Shown: one piece after another, positions 42,469 to 52,245 of the stretch
Layout: every line of letters starts with the position of its first letter
How positions within the stretch are numbered: the first letter of the stretch is position 1
Origin: Candidatus Thorarchaeota archaeon
GTDB taxonomy: Archaea > Asgardarchaeota > Thorarchaeia > Thorarchaeales > Thorarchaeaceae
NCBI GenBank assembly: GCA_016841005.1
Contig: JAEORG010000358.1
Coordinates: 1 to 53,941 of the forward strand
Direction: 5' to 3'
Length of the DNA stretch: 53,941 nt
Made by a program: the position numbers and the translations under genes
Notes under the pieces: model-generated
The model's database searches: none
What the model saw: the letters and a program-made list of their open reading frames with translations, nothing else
What the model was told of the DNA's origin: nothing

Positions 42469-44421
42469 CTAGACTTTTGCAAAAAATGTGTCACTACCTG
42501 AAACATATACTCCTACGAGTAGATTGCGAAGTAGACACACTGCAGTCCTTATAGTGATACCCTGAGTTTTCGCAAAATCAGTTACAACAACTCGTCCCGA
42601 CTCTTTGACATGAGCCTTCAATAATTCAATCCATCTAAACGAAACTATAACACCGCAAGTATCAATAATTCGTTCCTTAGAGTTCAATCTGGTTTGGAGT
42701 TCTTCAGCAACATCGTTATAGTCCAGGTTTAAGGAAGAGCAGGTGTTTCTGAGGTTATAGATGCCATTAAGTTTTAGACCATCCTTCACTTGATTTGTCA
42801 GCCAAGTTTTACTAACCAGGTTTTCTGAATTGGAAATGAATGCTGAAGGTCTTAGAGGGCGAATGACTCTTTCAATATCTGCAATATCAAATCCGTGTTC
42901 TGATGCCAAGCTCTCTGGGTGTAAACTTCCTCCGTTATGGAGTAGATTCTCAAGTTCAATAAAGAGTGCTGTTCTTGATACCATTTTTCCATCGTTATCG
43001 AGGATTGTATCAGTTTGTATTCCTGCTATTATTCTTTCAATTACTCGGATATCAGCATCACATTCATCCGCAATTGATTCTGGCTCAATTAGTCCTCCAG
43101 AATCCAAAGTTTCCTTAACTCTGCGTCTTATCCATGACACAGACAAATAGTTGCCTGCATTATTTAAAACAACCCGGAGACCGAATCTTTTCAGGATTGC
43201 AGCCAATTCTACTCTATTGATGGTCCAGTGGTTCTTGAATTTTGCAGTATCTATCATTCCAGTTCGTTGAATCTCATCAAGTATGTAACTGCGCATTGCT
43301 CGATATGAGATATATCGCCCATCCACAGATTTCCTGATTCCCGGATGGTTCTTCATGATGCGTTCAGCCAGACCGTGGTCAATTCCGATTCGCTCTGAAA
43401 CTTCATTTGGTGGAATAATACCTGCAAGTTCAACATCATCTACTAATTGGGACCTTAACTGATCTAATGTCATAATAGACCCATCATTAGTCGTGACCAA
43501 TGTTAATCCAGATCCTTTGAGTAGTTGCTTCAACACGTCAATAGGTATCTGGAGATTCATTGACTCCTCATTTAAATCAAGAGACCCAAGTTCTTCTAAT
43601 CTTGTCATGAGTCTTTCTTGCAAAATATGAGAGGGGTATAATCTGTCTTCACTAGATTTAATGAAATCCCAATTATAAAGACGAACGACAGTGAGGATGT
43701 CCTTTTCTGTGAGATCGAGTCGTTCCGATTCAACTTCCAGGTCAAGGAATCCATGTCTTCCAACACTACGTTCTAAAGAAGAAAGAAGCCATTTCACTGA
43801 ATACATTAAACCAGCAGAGGACTCCCAGATATACCAACCCCATGTTTTTACTAATCGTACAATCTCTTCTGGATCAACATGAAGTCGTTGTGCTTCAGAA
43901 ACAATATCTACACGACCTTGTAATTCTAGTGCTTCTCTTATTCGCTCTTTCAAATCCGGGACTAATAGATAATCGCCATTAGTAGTTACAAGAAAATCAA
44001 GACCCTCTCGCTCACTGATTTCCTCAATAAGTCTGCTTACTTCAGAGGGAGCAACATCCCATCGAATGGCTTCTTTATCTACTCTAATCACTGAATTGTT
44101 AACTAATGTGTCCTTCAATCGATCTCTGAGAAGGGGAGCTGAGATAACCGATGTCTTGGAGAAACTAAGAATTGCATAATCACTACGCTTCAGAAGTCCT
44201 AGTAATGACTTTGTATCTACCCATGATGCGCCCGTGTAATATATCAACTCTGTTAGAGAGATTGAAACTTTTGTTAGTAGAAGTCGCTCTATCTCTTCAA
44301 CAAGGAGATTTCTTCTATGTATACTCCACCAAAAATAACCTCCGAGTATTATGAGAGTCAGAGATAGTGCTAATATTAGTGGTCCGAGCGAACTATCGAG
44401 AAAAGGAATCTGTAGCTGCAT
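42469..44421 (-). CDS. Membrane-anchored tandem winged-helix-like protein (about 11 units)
   Basis: 650 residues: an N-terminal transmembrane helix (LILALSLTLIILGGYFWW, about 13-31), then about eleven consecutive units of roughly 60 residues. Each has the pattern h..hh.....G.hp.......l.h....h..hh......h.......hhs...h...h, as in LQGRVDIVSEAQRLHVDPEEIVRLV. No catalytic or zinc motif is present. Tandem winged-helix arrays of this type are the hallmark of the eukaryotic UFL1 ligase scaffold, whose partner DDRGK1 is anchored by an N-terminal transmembrane helix; here both traits sit on one chain. The similarity is structural pattern only. ATG 44421 is chosen (TTG 44424 also possible); the gene lies 19 bases after the P-type ATPase gene and is probably co-transcribed. 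Confidence 0.78.
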   Translation of the reverse strand: MQLQIPFLDSSLGPLILALSLTLIILGGYFWWSIHRRNLLVEEIERLLLTKVSISLTELIYYTGASWVDTKSLLGLLKRSDYAILSFSKTSVISAPLLRDRLKDTLVNNSVIRVDKEAIRWDVAPSEVSRLIEEISEREGLDFLVTTNGDYLLVPDLKERIREALELQGRVDIVSEAQRLHVDPEEIVRLVKTWGWYIWESSAGLMYSVKWLLSSLERSVGRHGFLDLEVESERLDLTEKDILTVVRLYNWDFIKSSEDRLYPSHILQERLMTRLEELGSLDLNEESMNLQIPIDVLKQLLKGSGLTLVTTNDGSIMTLDQLRSQLVDDVELAGIIPPNEVSERIGIDHGLAERIMKNHPGIRKSVDGRYISYRAMRSYILDEIQRTGMIDTAKFKNHWTINRVELAAILKRFGLRVVLNNAGNYLSVSWIRRRVKETLDSGGLIEPESIADECDADIRVIERIIAGIQTDTILDNDGKMVSRTALFIELENLLHNGGSLHPESLASEHGFDIADIERVIRPLRPSAFISNSENLVSKTWLTNQVKDGLKLNGIYNLRNTCSSLNLDYNDVAEELQTRLNSKERIIDTCGVIVSFRWIELLKAHVKESGRVVVTDFAKTQGITIRTAVCLLRNLLVGVYVSGSDTFFAKV

Positions 44422-44440
44422 CAAACCAAGTTAACTCCAA

Positions 44441-47377
44441 TTATAGTGTAACTTCTCTTCTCCTGAGATATCTCTTATAGGCCTCCATTCCAATGATGGC
44501 AGGTAGTGCACCCATCAATACTATAATCCAATCATACAGAGTTAATGGTACGAAATAGAAGTCCAATCCAATGCCAGATAGAATTTCTTGAACATCTGGA
44601 ACATAGAGCAACAATAGATTGGCAAGAAAGATTAAGCCCAAGAGAATGAAGAATCGTATCCAACCTGGTTCTGATGCACTCTTGTGGATTGGAAGATTTA
44701 TCCTTCGTATAACTAGTACTAACATACTCTCTACAATCAGAATAACGATAAGCAACATGGTAGTTGCCTTCATTATCTGGGGATTCCAACCATCAGGGAG
44801 ATGAGAAGTTTCATTGTAGAAACCTGTTAGGTTCTCTGGAACTACTGTTACATAATCATTGAATGAGGTATAACCAAGCCAATAGACTAGGGCAGCTCCT
44901 ATTACCATAAGTACTACACCTATAGCCATGAATTTTGCTAACTGACGTGTAATTATATCCTCACTATCCCGAGGCTTTTCTTCCATCGCTCTTGGTGACG
45001 TTTTATCAAATACAAGAGCCAATCCAGGGAAGGAATGTGTTGTAGCTACCAGCATTAGACTCTGCCAGTTTGTGAGCATGTTGAACCCAGGGGGGAGTAG
45101 GAATAGTGCACCAAAGAAGATGATACTCTCAAACAGATTGATTGCAATGTAGAAGTACACCATCATCCTAATCTTATTGAAGAGACCTCTTCCTTCATGT
45201 ACTCCTTTTACAATAGATGAGAAACTGTCGTCTGTAATTACTAAATCAGCAGCTTCTTTCGCAACATCGGTCCCGGTGATACCCATTGCTATTCCAGCAT
45301 CGCTCATTGCTAAAGCCAGAGCATCATTAACACCATCACCAGTCATTGCTACAACTTTCTTCTGGTCTTGATATCTTTCGACAATGACCTGTTTATGATC
45401 TGGATTTACTCTCGCAAATACGTTGACTCGTTCAAAACTATCATCAGAAAGACTCTCGATTTCACCGCCCTCGACTGCTAAGGAATTAACATTATAGATA
45501 TTGAGATTCTCAGCAATCGTCTTAGCTGTTGCAGCTGCGTCACCTGTAATCATAATGACATTGATTCCAGCACTGTGACATTCATTGACAGCTTCCTTTA
45601 CTCCTTCTCTGGCTGGATCTACAATGCAAGTTAAACCGAGGTAAATCAAATCCTCTTCTGTTTCACCACGTGCAGTTTCACCCTTTGGTAGTTTGCTCAG
45701 ATTCTTATAGGCAAGGGAAATTACTCTGTATCCTCTAGATGCAAAATCATTAGCTAACTCCCTAACTTTCTCGTTCATAGCTTTGTCCAATGTCACAATC
45801 TTTCCATTGGAAGCATATCGACTGCAACGTTCCATGATGACCTCGGTTGCCCCTTTAACAAAGGCAATGTATGACCCATCCTTCTTGCAGATTTTTGACA
45901 TCCGCTTGTATTCTGAATCAAATGGGAATTCCATTGCAATCGTATATTGAGAAATAAGTTCAGATGTGTTGATACCACTCTTTCTAAATAACGTAAGAAG
46001 TGCAGCATCTGTCGGGTCACCTAGTGGAATGAAAACAGACCCTTGACCAGGAATCTCTTTTGTGGAGATTTCCGAATCGTTATTTATTCCACCACATATT
46101 AGGAGTAGACGAAGGTCTTTGTGCATCTTTGAGTCATTAAGGTCAATTTCATCATAAGGAGCATTCGAATCAAATCTCGATGCATCCTTCAATTTGAGTA
46201 TTTGCCCTTCAGGAGTATATCCATCTCCACTAACTGTGTAAAGGTTCTCGGTGTCCCAGACGAACTTGACAGTCATCTCGTTCTTTGTCATGGTGCCAGT
46301 CTTGTCTGAGCAGATTACACTGACTCTACCAAGACTTTCAACCGCTGAAAGATCACGAATAATAACGCCTTGCTTTGCCATTGCTAGAACGCCAGTCAAT
46401 AGCACAATGGTCGTCAAGAGTGGAATGTTAATTGGCATAATTGTCATTGCTTTGGTTATGCCTGCGGTAATTGTGTCTATTATTACATTGAATTCCAGAA
46501 TAAAAGGCGAATTAGTTAAGAAGGGCCCTATGAATAAAGCCCAAGATATTGACACAAACATAAGTACAACTGCTGCGATTCCTAGATACTTGGCGAGAAG
46601 GTTAACCTTTCTCCTTAGAGGTATATCTCCGGTATTAAGTTGCTCAAGGGTACCCTGAATCTTTCCAATCTCAGTGTTTGCACCAGTACTTGTTGCAACT
46701 ATTTTTCCAGCACCTGTAGCCACATAGGTACCAAAGAATACCATATTTCGCATATCAGTTAATGCAACATCTTTCTCTACAGAGAGATTATGATCTTTCG
46801 TGACAGGGACACTCTCACCTGTTAGAGATGCTTCATTAGCAGTGAGATTGGAACATTGTATTATTCTTGAGTCGGCAGGGATTCTATCACCTTGCTCAAG
46901 TATGATGATGTCACCCGGAACAATCTCATCTGGAGATATTGTAATCTCATTGCCGTTTCTTAATACTCGGGCATCTCCTGCAGATAACTTCTCCAGAGCT
47001 TCAAGTTTCTTCTGAGCTCTGAATTGTTGAAAAATAGCTACTATTGCATTCACTGCAACTATCGCTAGCCAAAATATTGCCTGCCCAATCTCTGAATTCT
47101 CTGTTGGAAAAAGGAGAGCCAAAGCAACCAGTGCGAATGAACTAAGTAGATAAATATTGATCAACCAGTTCAGTATTGGGGCTAAATATACCTTCCAGAA
47201 GGACCCTTTAATCTTCGGAATCGTATTTGGACCATATAGATTAAGTCTAGTACGTGCATCGCTATCAGAAAGACCTTGATCGGGATTGACATTCAGATTA
47301 CGCAATACATCATCCAATGTCATCGCGTGATACTCAGGCATCTCCGATTTAGCTGATACTACATCCTGTTCAGACAA
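44441..47377 (-). CDS. P-type cation-transporting ATPase (P2-like)
   Basis: 978 residues with a full P-type ATPase layout: cation-ATPase N-terminal domain (YHAMTLDDVLRNL), actuator TGES (near 187), phosphorylation site DKTGTMTKNE (Asp near 357), nucleotide-binding VKGATEV, and hinge motif TGDGVNDALALAMSDAGIAMG (near 680), plus about 10 transmembrane segments and the C-terminal cation ATPase domain. The TM4 ion-binding sequence reads IMPINIPLLTT instead of the PEGLP of Ca2+ or Na+/K+ pumps and resembles neither that nor PMA H+-pumps exactly, so ion specificity cannot be assigned. The tandem winged-helix protein gene follows 19 bases downstream. Start ATG 47377. Confidence 0.92.
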   Translation of the reverse strand: MSEQDVVSAKSEMPEYHAMTLDDVLRNLNVNPDQGLSDSDARTRLNLYGPNTIPKIKGSFWKVYLAPILNWLINIYLLSSFALVALALLFPTENSEIGQAIFWLAIVAVNAIVAIFQQFRAQKKLEALEKLSAGDARVLRNGNEITISPDEIVPGDIIILEQGDRIPADSRIIQCSNLTANEASLTGESVPVTKDHNLSVEKDVALTDMRNMVFFGTYVATGAGKIVATSTGANTEIGKIQGTLEQLNTGDIPLRRKVNLLAKYLGIAAVVLMFVSISWALFIGPFLTNSPFILEFNVIIDTITAGITKAMTIMPINIPLLTTIVLLTGVLAMAKQGVIIRDLSAVESLGRVSVICSDKTGTMTKNEMTVKFVWDTENLYTVSGDGYTPEGQILKLKDASRFDSNAPYDEIDLNDSKMHKDLRLLLICGGINNDSEISTKEIPGQGSVFIPLGDPTDAALLTLFRKSGINTSELISQYTIAMEFPFDSEYKRMSKICKKDGSYIAFVKGATEVIMERCSRYASNGKIVTLDKAMNEKVRELANDFASRGYRVISLAYKNLSKLPKGETARGETEEDLIYLGLTCIVDPAREGVKEAVNECHSAGINVIMITGDAAATAKTIAENLNIYNVNSLAVEGGEIESLSDDSFERVNVFARVNPDHKQVIVERYQDQKKVVAMTGDGVNDALALAMSDAGIAMGITGTDVAKEAADLVITDDSFSSIVKGVHEGRGLFNKIRMMVYFYIAINLFESIIFFGALFLLPPGFNMLTNWQSLMLVATTHSFPGLALVFDKTSPRAMEEKPRDSEDIITRQLAKFMAIGVVLMVIGAALVYWLGYTSFNDYVTVVPENLTGFYNETSHLPDGWNPQIMKATTMLLIVILIVESMLVLVIRRINLPIHKSASEPGWIRFFILLGLIFLANLLLLYVPDVQEILSGIGLDFYFVPLTLYDWIIVLMGALPAIIGMEAYKRYLRRREVTL

Positions 47378-47594
47378 TGTCGAGTCCCTCTGAAGTTGTA
47401 ATTAGTTGATGGCGCTGGCGTTGATAAATGAACTTGTAATCTACTGTATCAACCTGCCCTGCTAGTAGATTTCAAAACAACTCAGCCTTTTGAAGCTTCG
47501 TCTGAGGTGTTCACCTCCTCGTTCGACAAGTTCTTGTACTCTCAGAATTAGAAATGGTTGCCGCACGCGGTTGAATTTCATTGGTGCAGTAAAT

Positions 47595-49580
47595 ATGGCA
47601 TATTATTGGGAACCTGATTCACCCTACCAGAAGTCGTCCTCTTCTTCAGGAAGGAAAATCGCTGCAATTATGATTATACTCATGCTAGTAATTTCTTCAG
47701 GAGTAATTATACTATTCAATCTCCTCCCTAATATTCAGCAGACAGGACCAGAGGGGCAAGTCAGAGTTGCTGTGATTGATTCAGGATTAGATGTGGATTT
47801 TTCAATTATGGGTAGAGTGGGTCCTCAACAGAGCTTCATCAGTCCTTTATACGGATATCAAACCACGGACTCATCTACAACAGATTCGAATCCTGATGAC
47901 GGAAATGGGAACACAGTACGTCACGGAACATTGGTTGCTCGCACAATATTAGATAATAGCAATAATGCTCAGATTGTTGTCGCAAAGGTAATTGACTCAA
48001 CTGGGTTCGCAACTTCTAGTGGAGTTGTCGCTGCTATTAATTGGGCAATTGAACAGAACTGTAGTGTCATTAATCTAAGCCTTGGGTCCGGCCCTACTTA
48101 TGGTGATCCGCTTGAAGGATCTGTAGAATACGCCTTTTCAAAAGGTGTCATTGTAGTATCAGCTGCTGGAAATGAAGGGATGTCAGGAGTTTCAGGGAGT
48201 TCGATTAGTTCCCCCAGTATATATCCAAAAGCAATCTCAGTTGGTGCACTTGATGAGAATGGTGCACCTGCAGATTATACCAGCTGGGGTCCCACTGCAT
48301 CTAGATACATAAAACCAGATATTGCGATAGAAGGGTATACGGAAACTACTAATGCGATTTATTTTGGAACCAGTTTTGCTTCACCAAGAGTGGCTGCAAT
48401 TGTCGTGGACCTCATTGCTTACTGTATAAACAACAACCTAAGATACACACCAGGAATGATTCAGGCGGCATTGTACACAGGTGCTGATGCATTACCATAT
48501 GCTGAATATATAGTGGGAGCAGGCAAAGCAGACCTCCAAGGGGCAATCCAAGTCATTGAGCAGGCACCACGAGACAATGACCTGCCGTTAATCACCTATG
48601 TTCATCCAGTTACAATTCCTCTAGATTTTGAAAGGCTATTCCAAGGAGATAACTACACTTTCAATGTTATTGTCGTAACTTCAAGAATGTCTGAGTATAA
48701 CGTGACACTACATGACCTAGATAGTGATACGGTCCACATTCCTCAATCGATTTCTGTGAATCAATCTAGCTTAATACCTGTCTTTATTCAAGTTAGTCCA
48801 AATGCAACACAACCTGTTGATGGGGAGATTCTTTTTGACGCAGGAACGCATAGTGATACATTGACAATTGAGTACAATCCTACTGAGAGTATTGCAAGAA
48901 TAGCCTTTGATACGAGTCATACACCATGGTCAATTGATACTGTTTACGGTCAGTTCAAAGAGCTCTATCTTGAGTTATTAGATAACGATATTTCGGTGAT
49001 GGAGATTCGTAATAGGAGCCTAATCACTACGGAGTACCTTTCAATCTTTGATGCAGTCTTTGTTCTTGATCCCTGTGCGTGGGGAACAGATGAAACGAAC
49101 TATGCAAATCCAGTGGACTTCTCGATACCTTACACAGAGGACGAGATTGATGCATACAAAAACTACTACCTACAAGGCGGAGGCATCTTCGTGTCCGCAC
49201 TTGATAATGAGAGTGTAAATACTACTGCAGTCAATAATTTCCTTGAGTGGAGCGGATTCTCTCTAGGTTCTGATCGAATGCCTGCTTCTGGAGATCCATT
49301 ATCTATAACAAATCTTGAACCTCACCCTATCACGTCAGGTGTGCATTCGTTTGGTTTTGTTGGAGCAGCAGTCAGTTTCAATTCTAGCACCTCTCAGAGT
49401 TTAGCCGCTTATAATGGAATAACTGTGCTAGCTGGTATGAGCGGAACGGGTGGCGGTAGAATGGTTGTTACAGGAACGAATTTCTTCATCGATAATTGGG
49501 GAATGAGTGGTCAGTATGGAACTATATCTGATAGAATTCTCGCCTTGAAAATAGCACTCTGGTTAATCGGTAATATTTGA
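47595..49580 (+). CDS. Membrane-anchored subtilisin-like serine protease (S8)
   Basis: 661 residues: a Ser-rich cytosolic N-terminus (MAYYWEPDSPYQKSSSSSG), one transmembrane helix (AAIMIILMLVISSGVIIL, about 25-44), then an S8 catalytic domain with VAVIDSGLD (Asp), RHGTLVAR (His), VSAAGNEG (oxyanion Asn) and FGTSFASPRVA (Ser). After an Ig-like domain (about 345-430), a C-terminal domain of about 220 residues (IARIAFDTSHTP...GGGIFVSALDNE...) resembles the GATase/DUF4350 fold. The protease faces outside, held by its N-terminus, and no propeptide is obvious. ATG 47595 is preferred: the frame runs upstream 35 codons with atypical Arg/Ser-rich composition. Confidence 0.88.
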   Translation: MAYYWEPDSPYQKSSSSSGRKIAAIMIILMLVISSGVIILFNLLPNIQQTGPEGQVRVAVIDSGLDVDFSIMGRVGPQQSFISPLYGYQTTDSSTTDSNPDDGNGNTVRHGTLVARTILDNSNNAQIVVAKVIDSTGFATSSGVVAAINWAIEQNCSVINLSLGSGPTYGDPLEGSVEYAFSKGVIVVSAAGNEGMSGVSGSSISSPSIYPKAISVGALDENGAPADYTSWGPTASRYIKPDIAIEGYTETTNAIYFGTSFASPRVAAIVVDLIAYCINNNLRYTPGMIQAALYTGADALPYAEYIVGAGKADLQGAIQVIEQAPRDNDLPLITYVHPVTIPLDFERLFQGDNYTFNVIVVTSRMSEYNVTLHDLDSDTVHIPQSISVNQSSLIPVFIQVSPNATQPVDGEILFDAGTHSDTLTIEYNPTESIARIAFDTSHTPWSIDTVYGQFKELYLELLDNDISVMEIRNRSLITTEYLSIFDAVFVLDPCAWGTDETNYANPVDFSIPYTEDEIDAYKNYYLQGGGIFVSALDNESVNTTAVNNFLEWSGFSLGSDRMPASGDPLSITNLEPHPITSGVHSFGFVGAAVSFNSSTSQSLAAYNGITVLAGMSGTGGGRMVVTGTNFFIDNWGMSGQYGTISDRILALKIALWLIGNI

Positions 49581-49583
49581 GGA

Positions 49584-49645
49584 GGAGAAAGGGGATACAG
49601 GCATACTGAATGTAAGCCTGTATAATACTCATTTACCCTTTCTCC
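49584..49645. terminator. Nested hairpins between convergent protease and LVIVD genes
   Basis: The inner arms ATACAGGC and GCCTGTAT (49595-49602 and 49615-49622) pair, with TAC/GTA continuing inside. The outer arms GGAGAAAGGG (49584-49593) and CCCTTTCTCC (49636-49645) are exact complements. The right outer arm lies within the end of the LVIVD gene. Probable bidirectional transcript-end structure. Confidence 0.55.
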
Positions 49646-51392
49646 GATAGACGACTGCGAGTACAACAACCACTGCAATTGCTCCCACTAACGCAAAAAG
49701 CATCAGTGGATCTATTGTTAGCGGAGGCGGCTGAGAAGAGGTTGTTCCGATTTGCAATGAATACGCAACACTGTAAAGTCCCATATCTCCAAACATATCC
49801 ATGAGGGCAAATCGATAGTACCATGTCCCGTTTTCTAATGGTTCATCAAACATAATTACAGGTTGAAAGTGTGTTCTATCATCGGTTAAAAGATTTAGAG
49901 AATCAAAGGTATCAACAGTATCTACTTCAAGAAATATACGCGTGTCCTCAGGAATATTATCCCATTCAAATCGTGGACGATTATACCCATATGCGTAAGT
50001 TATTGTCGGAATTTCAGGAGGTAATAATTGAATTTTGAATGTAAGTTTTATTCGATCAATCTCAGGTGTTGTACCAGGAACTGATGTTTCGAGGACTGCG
50101 CTCCACAATAATGCTCTTCCGATTGCTGTGAACTCGTGATTAACATTAGGTGTAGCATGTTCCCATGTAGTTCCATTATCTGCTGAGAGATAGTACGATA
50201 TAGTGGTAGATGAGGGAGTTGTAACATCGGCCTCTAACATTGTTTGGGTAATCATAGAATCTGAAGTTGCTTCATATACAGGTAACGATTGAGCTACAGC
50301 TAAGAGTGCATCGTTCAATTCATAGACTACAATACCTTCGCTACTACCCGTAAATGCAAACTTGGATTTCATTGCAATCCATATCGCATCATAAGGAATC
50401 TTCACGTAATCTAGACGCATTTGAGATACATTGGCTATCCTAAGAATTTGTAATGAACCAGCTGAAACTCCATAGATAAAATGACCAGACAATACAGTTT
50501 TACTGGCCGACCCCCACCAAATGTTAGGAATATCATTTACCAGTTCAGGATCAGTCACATTAACGATTGAGATGACCTTGAGTGTTGATCCACAGATGAA
50601 GACATAATCTCCTGATACATGCATTTGTAAACTATAGGTATCTGTGATAAATCTACTAATACTCGTGATATCTGTAGGATCAGTAGCATTGATTATTTGC
50701 AGAGCATAATCTGTGTAGGGTGTTCCATAATCCAGAGCTAACAGATAGTTACCTGCTTTATAGGTTTGATAGTAAACTGATGCATTTGGATGAGTATAGT
50801 TGAATACCGAAGAAGGAGCATTCGCTATAGAAATATCAAGAACTTGAATGCCTTCGGATCCTGTTGCAAGAAAACCATAGTTACCATCTATTGTAAAGTG
50901 GCTAATACTTCCGGGATTATACAAATCTACTTCCGTAGGATTCGTAATATCTGTGATATCCATCACATGTAAGCCATCTGTGGCTGATACATATGCAATA
51001 TGACCCTGGACATTAACGTGGGTAGGATTGCTGATTGGTATTGTTCCAACATGCACAGGATTGGTTGAATCAGTTATATTCACAATTTTAATTCCACTAC
51101 CTATTACACAAGCATAGAGAAAATCACCATATCGCCATGCATATGAACTTGCATAAACGGAGCAATTGGCAACCTTTGATGCGTCCTTGAATGGTATCCG
51201 AATTACATCATGACCCCATCCACCCACAGTAGTAGCATTTACATCAAGATAATCTGTGTCCGCGAAACTCTCTTCATATTCGACTAATCTTGCTTCAACG
51301 TGTATTGGAGGATGACCAAATACACAGAGCATCATGAACATTAGAAGGACTAACATACCTTTGCGCATTCTTTGAAGATTTGATCGTTTCAT
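49629..51392 (-). CDS. LVIVD-repeat cell-surface protein
   Basis: 587 residues: signal peptide (MLVLLMFMMLCVFG), about seven LVIVD-type beta-propeller repeats (about 55-360; blocks such as YVSATDGLHVMDITDITNPTEV), a beta-sandwich (about 380-460), a fibronectin/Ig-like domain (about 465-550) and a C-terminal transmembrane helix (LMLFALVGAIAVVVVLAVVY) with RRKGK. LVIVD repeats form propellers in archaeal surface-layer proteins. ATG 51392 is chosen because GAGGGGAG lies 5 bases upstream; a TTG at 51407 is the longest frame. It is convergent with the protease gene. Confidence 0.85.
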   Translation of the reverse strand: MKRSNLQRMRKGMLVLLMFMMLCVFGHPPIHVEARLVEYEESFADTDYLDVNATTVGGWGHDVIRIPFKDASKVANCSVYASSYAWRYGDFLYACVIGSGIKIVNITDSTNPVHVGTIPISNPTHVNVQGHIAYVSATDGLHVMDITDITNPTEVDLYNPGSISHFTIDGNYGFLATGSEGIQVLDISIANAPSSVFNYTHPNASVYYQTYKAGNYLLALDYGTPYTDYALQIINATDPTDITSISRFITDTYSLQMHVSGDYVFICGSTLKVISIVNVTDPELVNDIPNIWWGSASKTVLSGHFIYGVSAGSLQILRIANVSQMRLDYVKIPYDAIWIAMKSKFAFTGSSEGIVVYELNDALLAVAQSLPVYEATSDSMITQTMLEADVTTPSSTTISYYLSADNGTTWEHATPNVNHEFTAIGRALLWSAVLETSVPGTTPEIDRIKLTFKIQLLPPEIPTITYAYGYNRPRFEWDNIPEDTRIFLEVDTVDTFDSLNLLTDDRTHFQPVIMFDEPLENGTWYYRFALMDMFGDMGLYSVAYSLQIGTTSSQPPPLTIDPLMLFALVGAIAVVVVLAVVYRRKGK

Positions 51393-51556
51393 TAAGACTC
51401 CCCTCAATGAATTCAGGCTGAAAAGAAGAACAAAGAAACCCTTACCACGCTTCTAAGGAGCTTGTGCATCAAATACCTGATATCCTATTAATAGACAACA
51501 GAGCTTTGATAAAACTCTTAGGATTTTCTAAATAGATGAATTGAGAAATCCTGAGT

Positions 51557-51910
51557 TCATTCATTCCCCATGTAATGATAGGCATCTTCAAACTCCTTGA
51601 ACGCTTGAAGAAATGTGTTCTTTACTTTCTGTTCAAGAATCCTAGGAGCATATAGAAGGACTTGAGATTCATTAGAATCTTGGTCTACTAAGAAAATTGC
51701 GACCAACGATGGTGTCCCTCTTGCCCTAGTGAATTGGAACTCAAAGATTGAAAGCGATTGTAGTTCAAACTGACGATGTATCGTCGACAATTGTTCTAAT
51801 CCCACACCCCACCAAGCGAAGCCCCTGTGTTTTTTCCATATATCTGGAATCCTGGAAATCGCATCCTCAATCTCATGGTGTTCCAATCTAGAAAAAGGTA
51901 AACTGATCAT
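51557..51910 (-). CDS. Small soluble protein of unknown function
   Basis: 117 residues, alpha/beta in character (FELQSLSIFEFQFTRARG, PSLVAIFLVDQDSN, LEQKVKNTFLQAFKEFEDAYH) with balanced charge, so probably a real gene. No family recognised. ATG 51910 gives a plausible N-terminus (MISLPFSRLEHHEIEDA); a TTG two codons upstream is the longest frame. No clear Shine-Dalgarno sequence. It stands between the LVIVD gene and the 335-base divergent gap. Confidence 0.6.
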   Translation of the reverse strand: MISLPFSRLEHHEIEDAISRIPDIWKKHRGFAWWGVGLEQLSTIHRQFELQSLSIFEFQFTRARGTPSLVAIFLVDQDSNESQVLLYAPRILEQKVKNTFLQAFKEFEDAYHYMGNE

Positions 51911-52034
51911 CTTCAAGACCGAATTATCCTGAAGTGAGATAAGAATTACTCACTCTATATGCTTTGAAATCCAAATAGCTATACACATACCTGTATTGTG
52001 CTTCCAGTTACACCTTGATTGCTTTGTTTCGGAG

Positions 52035-52142
52035 CTTTTTAAGGGACCTTTGTATAGGAGAAGTACACAAAAAATACCGAGTCGAAGTCGGATTTGCTGA
52101 TGAAAGGGTAAAACCGATCATCAGCTTTCCGCATATTTTTTT
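52035..52142 (+). ncRNA. Possible small structured transcript or leader upstream of the MFS gene
   Basis: Within the gap 51911-52245 the plus strand has a TATA-like CTTTTTAAG (52035-52043), a small CCGA/TCGG hairpin (52077-52091), a perfect 8-base stem GCTGATGA/TCATCAGC (52096-52103, 52118-52125) and a seven-T tract (52136-52142). The order promoter, folded region, U-tract suggests a short RNA of about 75 bases or an attenuated leader. The TGATGA resembles a C box, but I could not place matching D boxes. The rest of the gap shows a TATA-like CATATAG near 52203 and no gene. Confidence 0.3.
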
Positions 52143-52245
52143 CTTTGATATCATATCGAGAGAGAAAACTAGGTTTTAGTCTCAATCATCACATTTACAT
52201 AGCATATAGCTTCGGCCATTTCAACTTCTAGGAGTTAGATAGAAT

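Noticed and set aside
52090..52145. C/D box guide RNA
   Set aside because: TGATGA fits a C box, but no matching D and D'/C' boxes were found at the right spacing. I kept it only as an unspecified structured RNA.
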